NCBI GenBank assembly: GCA_963792485.1
Contig: CAWBWL010000014.1
Location: forward strand, 62,001 to 126,000
Origin: JANOYJ01 sp963792485
GTDB lineage: Bacteria > Pseudomonadota > Alphaproteobacteria > Rhizobiales > Rhizobiaceae
Length of the DNA stretch: 64,000 nt
Direction: 5' to 3'
Below the pieces are notes generated by a model, which was given only the letters and a program-made list of their open reading frames with translations, had not been told where the DNA came from and made no database searches. A program made the translations under genes and the position numbers. This document shows, in pieces, positions 1-8,226 of this stretch (position 1 is its first letter; every line of letters begins with the position of its first letter).

Positions 1-1
1 C

Positions 2-127
2 AGGAAAACCTACCGGCGCTTCGAATATGAAGGCCACGTGATCTTCTACAAGAAGCGGGCCAAGGACATTTTGATTGTCCGGGTGCTGCACCAGCGCATG
101 GACGCGAAGCGCCATCTTGGGAAGTAA
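2..127 (+). CDS. ParE/RelE-type toxin, C-terminal end only (cut by window edge)
   Basis: The first 41 codons that can be read end at a TAA. They match the C-terminal half of ParE-type toxins of type II toxin-antitoxin modules: an aromatic YRRFEYEGHVIFY strand, then ILIVRVLHQRMD and a final HL. ParE toxins of this family block DNA gyrase; the function here is inferred from the family only. The start and the partner antitoxin lie left of the window. The stop is 15 bases from the 3' end of a convergent tRNA-His gene, a typical place for integrated DNA. Confidence 0.75.
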   Translation, partial: RKTYRRFEYEGHVIFYKKRAKDILIVRVLHQRMDAKRHLGK

Positions 128-142
128 CTTGCAAACGGGAAA

Positions 143-219
143 TGGTACGATTGGGCGGGCTCGAACCGCCGACCTCCGGATCCACAATCCGGCGCTCTAA
201 CCAACTGAGCTACAATCGC
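143..219 (-). tRNA. tRNA-His (anticodon GTG)
   Basis: Read on the minus strand, the 77 bases fold as a complete cloverleaf with an encoded CCA end. The anticodon stem CCGGA/TCCGG encloses loop TTGTGGA, giving anticodon GTG. The T arm contains GGTTCGAACC. The acceptor stem GCGATTG/CAATCGT closes with a G1-T72 pair. The discriminator base is A73 and the base before position 1 is T, so the usual extra G-1 of tRNA-His is not encoded. That combination is known from a large group of alphaproteobacteria, whose histidyl-tRNA synthetase has changed its recognition rule. Confidence 0.95.
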
Positions 220-320
220 ACACGCACCGCATTTTGCCGCGTGCGGCAGCGGGATGCAAGCGGAGCGGTGTTTAGGAGGAAAGGTTCGCCATTGCAAGAA
301 TGAACCGGATTGCAAACAAG

Positions 321-350
321 AAAAAAGCCCGGGGGAGGACCGGGCTTTCT
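321..350 (-). terminator. Rho-independent terminator of the phasin gene
   Basis: On the minus strand a GC-rich stem (AAGCCCGG pairing with CCGGGCTT, loop of about seven bases) is followed by six T residues. It lies about 175 bases beyond the phasin stop codon, so the phasin message has a long 3' untranslated region. On the plus strand the same stem is followed by a weaker T-rich stretch, so some bidirectional activity is possible. Confidence 0.8.
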
Positions 351-524
351 TTACTTGACCCTGGCTACTTTACGCTGCCTGGGTCTGGCGCAGACCGTCG
401 ACTGGGAGGAAGATCGGGCCTGCGGCTAGTCTGGCACGGGGAGAACCAGAAGCTATGCCCCGTACTCTATTCTCATTTTCCGCCCTGTAATCACCCGTTC
501 TGGTGAGAGGCGAAGAAAACCTGA
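351..524 (-). other. Long 3' region of the phasin transcript, no gene recognised
   Basis: These 174 bases lie between the phasin stop and its terminator and should be transcribed with phasin. No reading frame has a credible start. One minus-strand frame stays open from inside phasin to a stop at 370-372, but it has neither start nor ribosome site. The region could be an unstructured tail or the source of a small RNA released from the 3' end. I see no known RNA family in it. Confidence 0.4.
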
Positions 525-974
525 TTAGGCGGCCTTGAATTCCTTGGCGGCCTTTTCGAAAGCGGCCTTGACCGGAGCTGATACCTTCTCGGCGGCAGCG
601 GCGGTTACTGCCTGCATGTCCTTGGCCTGGTCAGCGACCAGCTCGGCCTGCTTGCGGAAGTAAGAGGTCTGCAGCTCAACGAAGTCAGCAAAGGACTTGA
701 CGTTGACCAGTGCTTCGAGGTGGTCGAGGCCGGACTGTGTGTTGGTGCGCAGTGCGGAAATCGCCTTGAGGGCAACTTCTGAAGACGCGGACTGGGCTAC
801 CTTCAGATTGTCTTCAAAAGACTTCTGAGCGCCTTCAGCGGATTCTTTCATCTTGGCGTATGCGTCTTTGCTCTGCGCGACGGACTTCTCAGCGAAGTCG
901 CGAACCTGGTCGGTGACCTTGGAAGCGTCGAAAGCGGCGAATACATTGTCTTCAGTCTTGGGGGTCTTGGACAT
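525..974 (-). CDS. Phasin family protein
   Basis: The 149-residue protein is Ala- and Lys-rich, almost wholly helical, and lacks signal peptide or membrane segments. It fits the phasin_2 family: an amphipathic helix with VTDQVRDFAEKSVAQSKDAY, a central FADFVELQTSYFRKQAE segment typical of the family, and a Lys/Ala-rich tail. Phasins coat polyhydroxyalkanoate granules and control their size and number; this family also binds membranes and DNA in some species. The gene stands alone, with its own terminator and a TGC-rich palindrome upstream that looks like a PhaR operator. No polymer synthase gene is in the window. Confidence 0.9.
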   Translation of the reverse strand: MSKTPKTEDNVFAAFDASKVTDQVRDFAEKSVAQSKDAYAKMKESAEGAQKSFEDNLKVAQSASSEVALKAISALRTNTQSGLDHLEALVNVKSFADFVELQTSYFRKQAELVADQAKDMQAVTAAAAEKVSAPVKAAFEKAAKEFKAA

Positions 975-1030
975 TTCAATCTCCTTGGGGTGACTGCTTG
1001 TGTGTTGGTGACGGTGATATAGTCCCGTTT

Positions 1031-1066
1031 ATTGTGCAATGCAACATAATTTTTGCGATGCACAAT
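1031..1066 (-). promoter_or_regulatory. Palindromic operator upstream of phasin, PhaR-like
   Basis: Two arms, ATTGTGCAATGCAA at 1031-1044 and TTGCGATGCACAAT at 1053-1066, form an imperfect inverted repeat 57-92 bases upstream of the phasin start. Phasin promoters in alphaproteobacteria are commonly repressed by PhaR at TGC-rich palindromes of this kind. The arms are seen directly; the PhaR assignment is inferred from the target gene and the motif style. Confidence 0.55.
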
Positions 1067-1158
1067 AATTAACGATGTGACAAGAAACGTGAGCGGGCTT
1101 GTCCGGGCTTTGTGGATTTTCCACCGGAACAGTCTTATTAACCGGTTGTTAACGCCGT

Positions 1159-3504
1159 ATGACGGCTGGAATGAGCGGACCGCTGGTGGGAAAAGCCTAT
1201 CCTTTCATAGACATAGCCGTTTTGGACGGCGTGCGCGAACGTTTGGCGGCGGGCGACGCGCTGTGCATTCTCACGCCTGCGCTCGACGAGGTTCTGTGGA
1301 GCAATGCGTCTGGCGCAAGGCTGCTGGGCTTTGACGGCATGGGCGATCGGCTGGGCGCCGACCCCGCATTTGGACCCGCAGCGCGCCGGCAGATCGAAGC
1401 GGCCGTCCGGGGCATGTCTGTTGCCGTGCGGCTGTCCGCCGGCGTTTCGACCCGGCTTGCGATGATTGAGGTTGAAGACATCAGCCTGCCGGATGGCGGG
1501 AACGCTGTGCTGCTGGCGGAGAAGACAGGAAACGAAAAGCCAGCCGCCTGGATTGAGGGCCTCGATGGCGACGGCGGCCATGCCGCGGTCATCGGCGCGG
1601 GCGGCGAGCTGATTTCAGGCTCAAGCGGATTCGCAAGCCTGGGCATCGGTCAGATCGAGCTTGCCAAACTCGCCGGCGAACTGCGCTTTGAGGCCGACCG
1701 CATGGTCAAGCGCATGGTTCCGTCAGCCAGAGGAATGCTGCCCGCCGGAATCGGACTGATCTGCGACGAGCCGCCGCGCGGGCTGCTGCTTATCGTGGAC
1801 TCAAGCGAAGAGCTTGCCGAACCCGTTGCGAACCTGCCAGTCACTGAACCGCAAGTTCCGGCGCGGGAGCAAGGCAGCGAACCAATCGCGCCGCTGAAAG
1901 CCTCACGCCACTATTTCGCTGCCGAGGCCTTGGACGACATTGACCTTGTCGCCGCCAGACAACCCGTTCGGCCCAAGCCCCCTTCATCTGAGGTCGATGA
2001 AGAGCCGGTGCATTTTCCAGAGCCTGCGCTGTCTCCAGAAGAACAGGAAGACGCCATCGCGACCGAGGACATCGAGGATGAAGGCTCTGTCCTCATTACC
2101 TATCCCGATGAGTCGGAAGGCGCTCCTGTTCTGATCCCGCTGGATGCCGAACCGGAAGCGATGACGCAGCCGGACTTTATGCCGGACATGGCGGAATTGC
2201 CGGTGCGTTTTGCCTGGCGGATCAGCGCCACTGGCGCGTTCAGCGAAGTCTCGCCCGAGTTTGCCCGCGCCGTCGGGCCGCATTCCGCGGACATTGTCGG
2301 GCGCACGTTCCGCGATGTTGCGCGGGTGTATGGCCTTGACCCTGGTGAAGAAATCTCCGACCTCATCGACCGGCGCGACACATGGTCGGGCCGCAGTGTG
2401 CTCTGGCCCATTGAAGGCACTGATCTGCGCGCGCCCGTCGATCTTGCTGCGCTGCCTGTCTACGACCGCGACCGCAAATTTGAAGGCTTCAAGGGCTTCG
2501 GCATTGTGCGCATTGCGGACGCCATTGTGGATGCAGAGGGCATCGGGCTGTCGCTTATCGGCCCAATGTCCGAAGCGGCGCGCAATGACATGCCCGAGCA
2601 GAACCCGGATGTTGAGGAGGTCGCAGATGCAGCGCCGAGCGCTGACCCTGCGCCCAGGCCAGAAAAACCCGTCCTGATCATCGTGGCGAAACAGGAGCCG
2701 GATTTCGCGTCAGACGATAAAGTCGTGCGGCTTGAGCCGCGCCGCGCGCCAAGGAACGAACCCGCGCCTGCGCCAAGCAGCCTCAGCGACGTCGAACGCA
2801 GCGCATTCCGCGAGATCGCCGAACGGCTGCGGGAAAGCGAAGCGCCGTCCCGTCCGGTGTTTGGCAAACGCGCCGCGCCGCCCGAAATGACTGACGAGGC
2901 GCCAGTCGAAGCACCGGATTTTGACGAGATCGAAGATGTCGGGGCGGTTGTCGAACCCGATCTCGATACGGCCGCGTCTGACGAGGCCGATCAGGAAATA
3001 GCCGAGGGGATTGAAGAAACTTCGCGAGTTGAGGAGTCAGCTCCACCCCTTTCCGCTGCTGATGAGGAGGCGCGGCTGAAATATGAGGCCATGCTGCGCG
3101 ACCTCATCGAAACAGTTGAAAAGCCGGTTGCGCCTGACCTCGCTGAAGAGGCAGAGGCTGAGGCAACCGCGCCGCTCGACTATGACGCCATGCTGCGCGA
3201 CATACTCGAGACCGCTGACAAGCCGCCAATCGACGGCAAGATGATCCGCGTCATGCCCGCCGAGGAAATCCTGCGGGTCGCCGAGGAGCATCACCAGCAG
3301 GACCTTGAATCGCTCGCGCAGGACGGCGAAGTGCCCGGCGCAGATGATCTGCCGCTGGCCGCCACCGACGATCGCGGATCTTTTGTCGGCAGACGAAATC
3401 GAGCCTTCTGCGCCGCGTCCGGCGAGGAGATCGAACCCCGCTGGCCGGTCATGAGCGCAGAATCGCCGACACTGCCGCCAAATCTCGATGCGGGACCGTC
3501 GTGA
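1159..3504 (+). CDS. pdhS: PdhS-type cell-cycle histidine kinase, N-terminal sensory part (split gene)
   Basis: The 781-residue product begins with the PdhS-type segment AYPFIDIAVLDGVRERLA followed by VLWSNASGARLLGFDG, a degenerate PAS fold. A second PAS-like region lies near residues 345-455 (RISATGAFSEVSPEFARAV). An acidic, Pro-rich linker follows, with a two-copy repeat near residues 640-700 (YEAMLRDLIETVEKP and YDAMLRDILETADKP). There is no membrane segment. PdhS is a cytosolic kinase that acts on the DivK/CtrA division pathway in Brucella and relatives, where one gene encodes sensor and kinase. Here the kinase half is a separate frame that starts at an overlapping GTGA. The last 45 codons look unnatural, so a frameshift near 3360-3500 is likely. 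Start ATG 1171 is also possible. Confidence 0.75.
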   Translation: MTAGMSGPLVGKAYPFIDIAVLDGVRERLAAGDALCILTPALDEVLWSNASGARLLGFDGMGDRLGADPAFGPAARRQIEAAVRGMSVAVRLSAGVSTRLAMIEVEDISLPDGGNAVLLAEKTGNEKPAAWIEGLDGDGGHAAVIGAGGELISGSSGFASLGIGQIELAKLAGELRFEADRMVKRMVPSARGMLPAGIGLICDEPPRGLLLIVDSSEELAEPVANLPVTEPQVPAREQGSEPIAPLKASRHYFAAEALDDIDLVAARQPVRPKPPSSEVDEEPVHFPEPALSPEEQEDAIATEDIEDEGSVLITYPDESEGAPVLIPLDAEPEAMTQPDFMPDMAELPVRFAWRISATGAFSEVSPEFARAVGPHSADIVGRTFRDVARVYGLDPGEEISDLIDRRDTWSGRSVLWPIEGTDLRAPVDLAALPVYDRDRKFEGFKGFGIVRIADAIVDAEGIGLSLIGPMSEAARNDMPEQNPDVEEVADAAPSADPAPRPEKPVLIIVAKQEPDFASDDKVVRLEPRRAPRNEPAPAPSSLSDVERSAFREIAERLRESEAPSRPVFGKRAAPPEMTDEAPVEAPDFDEIEDVGAVVEPDLDTAASDEADQEIAEGIEETSRVEESAPPLSAADEEARLKYEAMLRDLIETVEKPVAPDLAEEAEAEATAPLDYDAMLRDILETADKPPIDGKMIRVMPAEEILRVAEEHHQQDLESLAQDGEVPGADDLPLAATDDRGSFVGRRNRAFCAASGEEIEPRWPVMSAESPTLPPNLDAGPS

Positions 3505-5015
3505 TTGAGAACGCCGAAGATCAGCCCGACGTCAAGCCGAAGCCGGACACATCGCTGCTCCACAGCCTGCCCGCGCCCGTTCTGATTTATGGTGGGCGCC
3601 ACGTGCATTTCGCCAATCCGGCGTTTCTTGAAACCACCGGATATGGCAGCGCGCGCGAACTCGAAATTCTCGGCGGCATCGATCAGCTGATTGCGGGGGA
3701 TGATCCGGACGAAGGCAGTAACCGGATCAGCATCCGCATCAAGGGCAATGGCGTCTTGCCGTTCAACACGCAAATCCGGTCCGTTCCCTGGGATGGCAAT
3801 CCCGCCATGATGCTGACGCTGGGCGCGCAGGAGGCTGCCCCGGCAGTCGCAAAGCCGGTTCGTCCGGTTGAGGACAGCGCGGACACAGTCAGCGATTTGC
3901 GCCGCCATGCGGCAGAGCTGACCTCCATTCTGGACACGGCGACCGATGGCGTTGTCATCCTCGACGGGCAGGGCCGCATCCGCTCGCTCAACCAGTCCGC
4001 CGAAGCGCTGTTCGGGTTCGACCCTGCCGAGGTTGCCGGCAAACCCTTCAGCCTGCTGCTCGCCACCGAAAGCCAGCGCCCGGTCAACGAATATATCGCC
4101 GGCATGGCAAGCGGCGGCGTTGCGAGCATCATGAATGACGGCCGCGAAGTGATCGGCCGCGAGGCGCGGGGACGTTTCATTCCGCTGTTCATGACCATTG
4201 GCCGTCTCGAAGGCTCGGACGGTTACTGCGCCGTGCTGCGCGACATGACGCAATGGAAGCGGGCGGAGGAGGAACTCCTTGCCGCCAAGCGCGCCGCCGA
4301 GGAAGCCTCGAACACCAAGAGCGAATTTCTGACCCGCGTCAGCCACGAGATCCGCACGCCGCTGAACGCCATTATCGGCTTTTCCGAACTGATGGCGGAA
4401 GAGCGCTTCGGGCCAATCGGCAATCAGCGCTATCTGGATTACGCCAAGGATATCAACCGCTCCGGCAGCCATGTGCTGGATCTCGTCAACGACCTTCTCG
4501 ACATTTCAAAGATCGAAGCCGGTGAGCAGGAGCTGAACTTCACCGCAGTTGCGCTCAACGAAGCCTTGGCGGAGGCCGTCGCGCTCATGCAGCCGCAGGC
4601 GAACCGCGAACGTGTCATCATCCGCTCCTCCTTCGCCTCGACGCTGCCCGATGTGGTCGCCGATTTGCGCTCGATCAAGCAGATCGCTTTGAACTTGTTG
4701 TCAAATGCCGTGCGCTACACAGGCGCGGGCGGGCAGGTTATCGTGTCGACTGCTTACGAACTGACCGGGGACGTGGTCATCCGTGTGCGCGATACGGGCG
4801 CCGGCATGACGCAGTCTGACATCGAGCAGGCGATGAAGCCGTTCAAACAGCTCAATACCGTCAAGCGCGGACGCGGCGACGGCACAGGCCTCGGGCTTCC
4901 GCTCACCAAAGCATTGGTTGAAGGCAACCGCGCCCGGTTCTTGATCAACTCGACACCGGGGCAAGGGACGCTGGTCGAGATCACATTTCCGTCCGTTCGT
5001 GTTCTGGCAAATTGA
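3501..5015 (+). CDS. pdhS: PdhS-type PAS sensor histidine kinase, catalytic part (split gene)
   Basis: This 504-residue frame carries the rest of PdhS. A PAS-like region spans residues 20-110 and a clear PAS domain residues 138-252 (SILDTATDGVVILDGQGRI). The HisKA domain follows with HEIRTPLNAIIGF, His282 being the expected phosphorylation site. The ATPase domain has the N box NLLSNAVRY, G1 box DTGAGM and G2 box GTGLGLPL. The family controls asymmetric division and differentiation through DivK. The GTG at 3501 overlaps the TGA of the preceding frame by four bases, which would allow coupled translation. A single ancestral frame broken by small indels is the simpler reading. Confidence 0.85.
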   Translation: MIENAEDQPDVKPKPDTSLLHSLPAPVLIYGGRHVHFANPAFLETTGYGSARELEILGGIDQLIAGDDPDEGSNRISIRIKGNGVLPFNTQIRSVPWDGNPAMMLTLGAQEAAPAVAKPVRPVEDSADTVSDLRRHAAELTSILDTATDGVVILDGQGRIRSLNQSAEALFGFDPAEVAGKPFSLLLATESQRPVNEYIAGMASGGVASIMNDGREVIGREARGRFIPLFMTIGRLEGSDGYCAVLRDMTQWKRAEEELLAAKRAAEEASNTKSEFLTRVSHEIRTPLNAIIGFSELMAEERFGPIGNQRYLDYAKDINRSGSHVLDLVNDLLDISKIEAGEQELNFTAVALNEALAEAVALMQPQANRERVIIRSSFASTLPDVVADLRSIKQIALNLLSNAVRYTGAGGQVIVSTAYELTGDVVIRVRDTGAGMTQSDIEQAMKPFKQLNTVKRGRGDGTGLGLPLTKALVEGNRARFLINSTPGQGTLVEITFPSVRVLAN

Positions 5016-5034
5016 GCGACCACGGCACCGTCAG

Positions 5035-5051
5035 TTTAGAAGCATTCTAAA
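5035..5051 (+). promoter_or_regulatory. Irr box (ICE motif) upstream of the iron transporter
   Basis: The 17 bases TTTAGAAGCATTCTAAA are a perfect seven-base inverted repeat with a three-base spacer. This is the iron control element described for the haem-responsive regulator Irr in Hyphomicrobiales and Rhodobacterales. It sits about 120 bases before the start of the ferric iron binding protein. The position suggests iron-responsive control; whether Irr activates or represses depends on the distance to the promoter, which I cannot fix. Confidence 0.8.
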
Positions 5052-5173
5052 CTATTGATTTTGTTCGCTATTATTGTTGACAACTCTTGTCCACTTGACC
5101 TAACTCGAAGCTGACCGCAAGGTCTTATTTCGTTCCGCCGGGCCTTGAACCCGGCAGGTTAGGAGAAAATATC

Positions 5174-6214
5174 ATGAGATTGCCAAGCATTCTCGGCGCT
5201 GCCATTTTTGGCGCTGCCGCATTCACGTCCGTCCAGTCAGTATCCGCCGAAGAGAGTGTGAACATTTATTCGCATCGCCAGCCGCCGCTCATCGCCCCGG
5301 TGCTCGAAGCATTTACCGCCAAGACCGGCATCAAGACCAATGTCCTGTTTCTCGATAAGGGCCTTGAGGAACGCGTTCTGGCCGAAGGCGCAAACTCGCC
5401 GGCCGATGTGATACTTACAGTCGATATCGCGCGCCTGACCAACGTCAAAGAAAAAGGCATTACCCAACCCGTCACGGATGAAGGCATCAATGCGGCGCTG
5501 CCCGCCGAGTATCGCGATCCTGAAGGCCACTGGTTCGGCCTGACAAAACGCGCGCGTGTCGTTTACGCCTCCAAGGAGCGCGTTGCGCAGAACGAGATCA
5601 CTTACGAAGAGCTTGCCGATCCGAAATGGAAGGGCAAAGTCTGCCTGCGCTCAGGCCAGCACGACTATAATCTGGCGCTGATTTCATCGATGATCGCCAA
5701 CAAGGGCGCCGCGGAGGCCGAAAAATGGCTGGCCGGCGTCAAGGCCAATCTGAACGGCAAGCCGGAAGGCGGCGACCGCGATCAGGCCAAGGCGATCTTC
5801 GCAGGCTCCTGCGACATTGGCATAGGCAACACCTATTATGTCGGCCAGATGCTGACCAATGAGAAAGAGCCGGAACAGAAGGAATGGGCAAATGCCGTCA
5901 AGGTTCTGTTCCCGAACGTCAACGATCGCGGCGCGCATGTCAATGTCTCGGGCATGGCGATGGCGCTGAACGCGCCGAACAAGGGCAACGCGCTCAAGCT
6001 GATGCAGTTTCTCGCAAGCGGCGAAGCGCAGCAGATTTACGCCCAGAAGGTCTATGAATATCCGGTTGACCCAAACTTCAAGCCATCGGAACTCGTCGCT
6101 TCCTGGGGCGAGCTGAAAGCGGACGCTCTGCCGCTCGCCAAGATCGCTGAAAACCGCAAGCTCGCCTCCGAGCTCGTTGACAAGCTTGCATTTGACGATG
6201 GGCCGGGAAGCTGA
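5174..6214 (+). CDS. fbpA: Ferric iron ABC transporter, periplasmic binding protein
   Basis: The 346-residue protein starts with a Sec signal peptide (cleavage near SVSA-EES, residue 25). The mature part opens with VNIYSHRQPPLIAPVLEAF and contains VILTVDIARL and GNTYYVGQML, the paired tyrosines being typical iron ligands of FbpA/FutA/AfuA proteins. It should capture Fe(III) in the periplasm for import. A clear ribosome site AGGAG stands before the ATG. A perfect Irr box lies upstream. A strong terminator between this gene and the permease limits read-through, so the binding protein is probably made in excess. Confidence 0.9.
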   Translation: MRLPSILGAAIFGAAAFTSVQSVSAEESVNIYSHRQPPLIAPVLEAFTAKTGIKTNVLFLDKGLEERVLAEGANSPADVILTVDIARLTNVKEKGITQPVTDEGINAALPAEYRDPEGHWFGLTKRARVVYASKERVAQNEITYEELADPKWKGKVCLRSGQHDYNLALISSMIANKGAAEAEKWLAGVKANLNGKPEGGDRDQAKAIFAGSCDIGIGNTYYVGQMLTNEKEPEQKEWANAVKVLFPNVNDRGAHVNVSGMAMALNAPNKGNALKLMQFLASGEAQQIYAQKVYEYPVDPNFKPSELVASWGELKADALPLAKIAENRKLASELVDKLAFDDGPGS

Positions 6215-6236
6215 CCGTCCTCAGCCCGGTAAACTG

Positions 6237-6263
6237 CAAACGCCCGCATCGAGCGGGCGTTTT
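6237..6263 (+). terminator. Intrinsic terminator/attenuator between fbpA and fbpB
   Basis: CGCCCGC (6241-6247) pairs with GCGGGCG (6253-6259) around a five-base loop, with three A before and four T after the stem. It lies 23 bases after the fbpA stop. Such partial terminators between binding protein and permease genes usually raise the ratio of binding protein to membrane components. Confidence 0.85.
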
Positions 6264-6326
6264 GCCTCGCGCGTAACGCCAGGAGTGGACACGCTGGCAG
6301 CATCAGCCTCTGCAAAGCTTCCGGCG

Positions 6327-8015
6327 ATGCGCCCGTCGCACCGTGCCGCGGGCATTGCGCCGGTGATCGCTGCGGCGATCGTTTTGCTTCCGCTGCTTGT
6401 GCTCTTTTCAATTGCCCTGACAAGCAGCGGGCAGGAAGTGGCTAATCTGCTGAGCACTGTCCTTCCGCGCGCGGCGCTTGTGACGGCGCAATTGCTGTTT
6501 CTGGTGGCGTTGCTCACGGGCGCTGCGGGCGTCCTGTCAGCATGGCTCATCGTCGAGTTCGAGTTTCCGCTGCGCCGCATGCTGTCATGGGCGCTGGTGC
6601 TGCCGGTCGCGATCCCGACCTATATCGCGGCCTATGCTTTTGTGGAGTTTTTCAATTTCGCCGGGCCGGTCCAGGGGGCCGTGCGGGCGGTTTTCGGTTT
6701 TCAGTCGGCGCGCGATTACTGGTTTCCGAACATCAGATCGCTCGGCGGCGCGGCGCTGGTCATGTCGCTGGTGCTCTACCCTTATGTATACCTAGCTGCC
6801 CGCATGGTGTTTCTTTTGCAAGGGCGCCATCCCGCCGATGTCGCACGCTCGCTCGGCGCGTCCCCACTGCGTGTGTTCTGGAAAATCCTCCTGCCCATGG
6901 CGCGGCCGGCCATCGCCGCAGGCGTGTCGCTTGCCTTGATGGAGGCGCTCAATGATCTTGGCGCAGTCGAGTATCTCGGCGTGCGCACGCTGACATTTTC
7001 GATCTACAACACTTGGCTCGCGCAGGGCAGCCTCGGCGGCGCGGCGCAGCTTGCCTGCGCCATGCTGATCGTTGTGTTTCTGTTGTTGCGCGTTGAGCAG
7101 CATGCCCGCCGCCAGCAGCGCTTCCATGGGGGGCGGCATTTGGGCATGCAGTCAGCGCCGCGCGGCGTGAAACTGAGCGGTTGGCGCGCTCTTCTGGCAA
7201 GCGCCGTTTGCCTTGCGCCCGTGCTCCTCGGTTTCGGCATTCCCGTCTATGTGACCGGAGCCTTTGCGCTCAAACGGCTCGGACAGTTTACCGACCCCGC
7301 GCTGCTTGCGGCGATCCTCAACAGCGCCGTGATCGGGGCCGCCACCGCCGCGCTCACAGTGCTGGTCGCGCTCCTGCTGATCAATGCCGGACGTCTGTTG
7401 AAGACGCGCCTCATGCGCGTCCTCGTGCGGGTGGCGTCAATCGGCTATGCGGTGCCCGGCACAGTGCTGGCCCTCGGGCTGTTGTTTGCGCTCGCCGGAT
7501 TTGACAATTGGCTTGACGCAATCATGCGCGCGCAGTTCGGCGTTTCCACCGGCCTTCTTCTGACAGGCTCGGCAGCCGGCATTGTGCTCGCCTGCTCCAT
7601 CCGGTTTTTAACATTGGGCGAAGGAACGATCCAGGCGGGCTTTGAAAAACTGCCGGCCAATCTGGACGGCGCGGCGCGTAATCTCGGTCAGACCAGCGCA
7701 GGCGCTGCCCGCAACGTGCTCCTGCCGCTTTTGCGTCCATCCATACTGACGGCGGCTGTGCTGATCTTTGTCGATACGCTGAAAGAGCTTCCAGCCACGA
7801 TCCTGCTGCGCCCTTTGGGCTTCAACACGCTCGCCACATTCGTTTACGAGAATGCTTCACGGTCGGCTGTGGAAGACGCGGCGGCGGCGATTTTCCTGAT
7901 CGTGCTCGCCGGACTCGCGCCCGTCATCTTTCTGTCGCGCACGCTCCTGGCTCCGCCCCATCCGGCCGCTCAAAAAAATGGCCCCGGAAAAACCGGGGCC
8001 AGTAAGGCTGTATGA
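6327..8015 (+). CDS. fbpB: Ferric iron ABC transporter, fused permease (two permease domains)
   Basis: The 563-residue membrane protein has two tandem binding-protein-dependent permease domains, as in FbpB/SfuB/AfuB. Each half carries an EAA loop that docks the ATPase: SLGASPLRVFWKILLP near residue 175 and NLGQTSAGAARNVLLPLL near residue 450. It should form the whole inner-membrane channel for Fe(III). I place the start at ATG 6327, beyond the terminator; the frame is open further upstream. No ATPase gene follows, unlike classical fbpABC operons, so FbpC must be encoded elsewhere or shared. The extreme C-terminal codons overlap a hairpin that is a terminator for the other strand. Confidence 0.88.
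   Translation: MRPSHRAAGIAPVIAAAIVLLPLLVLFSIALTSSGQEVANLLSTVLPRAALVTAQLLFLVALLTGAAGVLSAWLIVEFEFPLRRMLSWALVLPVAIPTYIAAYAFVEFFNFAGPVQGAVRAVFGFQSARDYWFPNIRSLGGAALVMSLVLYPYVYLAARMVFLLQGRHPADVARSLGASPLRVFWKILLPMARPAIAAGVSLALMEALNDLGAVEYLGVRTLTFSIYNTWLAQGSLGGAAQLACAMLIVVFLLLRVEQHARRQQRFHGGRHLGMQSAPRGVKLSGWRALLASAVCLAPVLLGFGIPVYVTGAFALKRLGQFTDPALLAAILNSAVIGAATAALTVLVALLLINAGRLLKTRLMRVLVRVASIGYAVPGTVLALGLLFALAGFDNWLDAIMRAQFGVSTGLLLTGSAAGIVLACSIRFLTLGEGTIQAGFEKLPANLDGAARNLGQTSAGAARNVLLPLLRPSILTAAVLIFVDTLKELPATILLRPLGFNTLATFVYENASRSAVEDAAAAIFLIVLAGLAPVIFLSRTLLAPPHPAAQKNGPGKTGASKAV
7972..8001 (-). terminator. Strong intrinsic terminator facing left inside the fbpB 3' end
   Basis: TGGCCCCGG (7979-7987) and CCGGGGCCA (7993-8001) form a perfect nine-base stem with a five-A loop. 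On the minus strand the stem is followed by seven T, the signature of a rho-independent terminator. No minus-strand protein gene lies to its right before 8238, so it may end an unannotated leftward transcript. Confidence 0.6.
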
Positions 8016-8226
8016 TGGCGCAGGAGATATTGGTGTCGGCGGAAACAAATCCAGCATCTCAAAAGTCAGTTCCACCTAGCGCCCGGAAGATTAACAAATC
8101 CTTTCCGGCAAATTGCAAAGGCAATGCATCCGGGGCTGAGTTGCCTCGCGTGGTAAATTTCCGCGGAAGTTTTCGTTAACCATGTCCATTGCGCGCAGTG
8201 CTGGACCTGCCGCCGCTATTGGGGCT

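Noticed and set aside
300..506. Plus-strand frame of 68 codons across the phasin terminator
   Set aside because: It reads through the hairpin, has no ribosome site and no protein-like pattern.
370..524. Minus-strand frame open from phasin to 370 with an appealing end (AAGPIFLPVDGLRQTQ)
   Set aside because: There is no start codon with ribosome site, and the phasin frame itself ends normally; listed only as a 3' region.
3291..4472. Long minus-strand frame opposite the PdhS kinase
   Set aside because: It mirrors the GC-rich codons of a clear kinase domain and has no family pattern.
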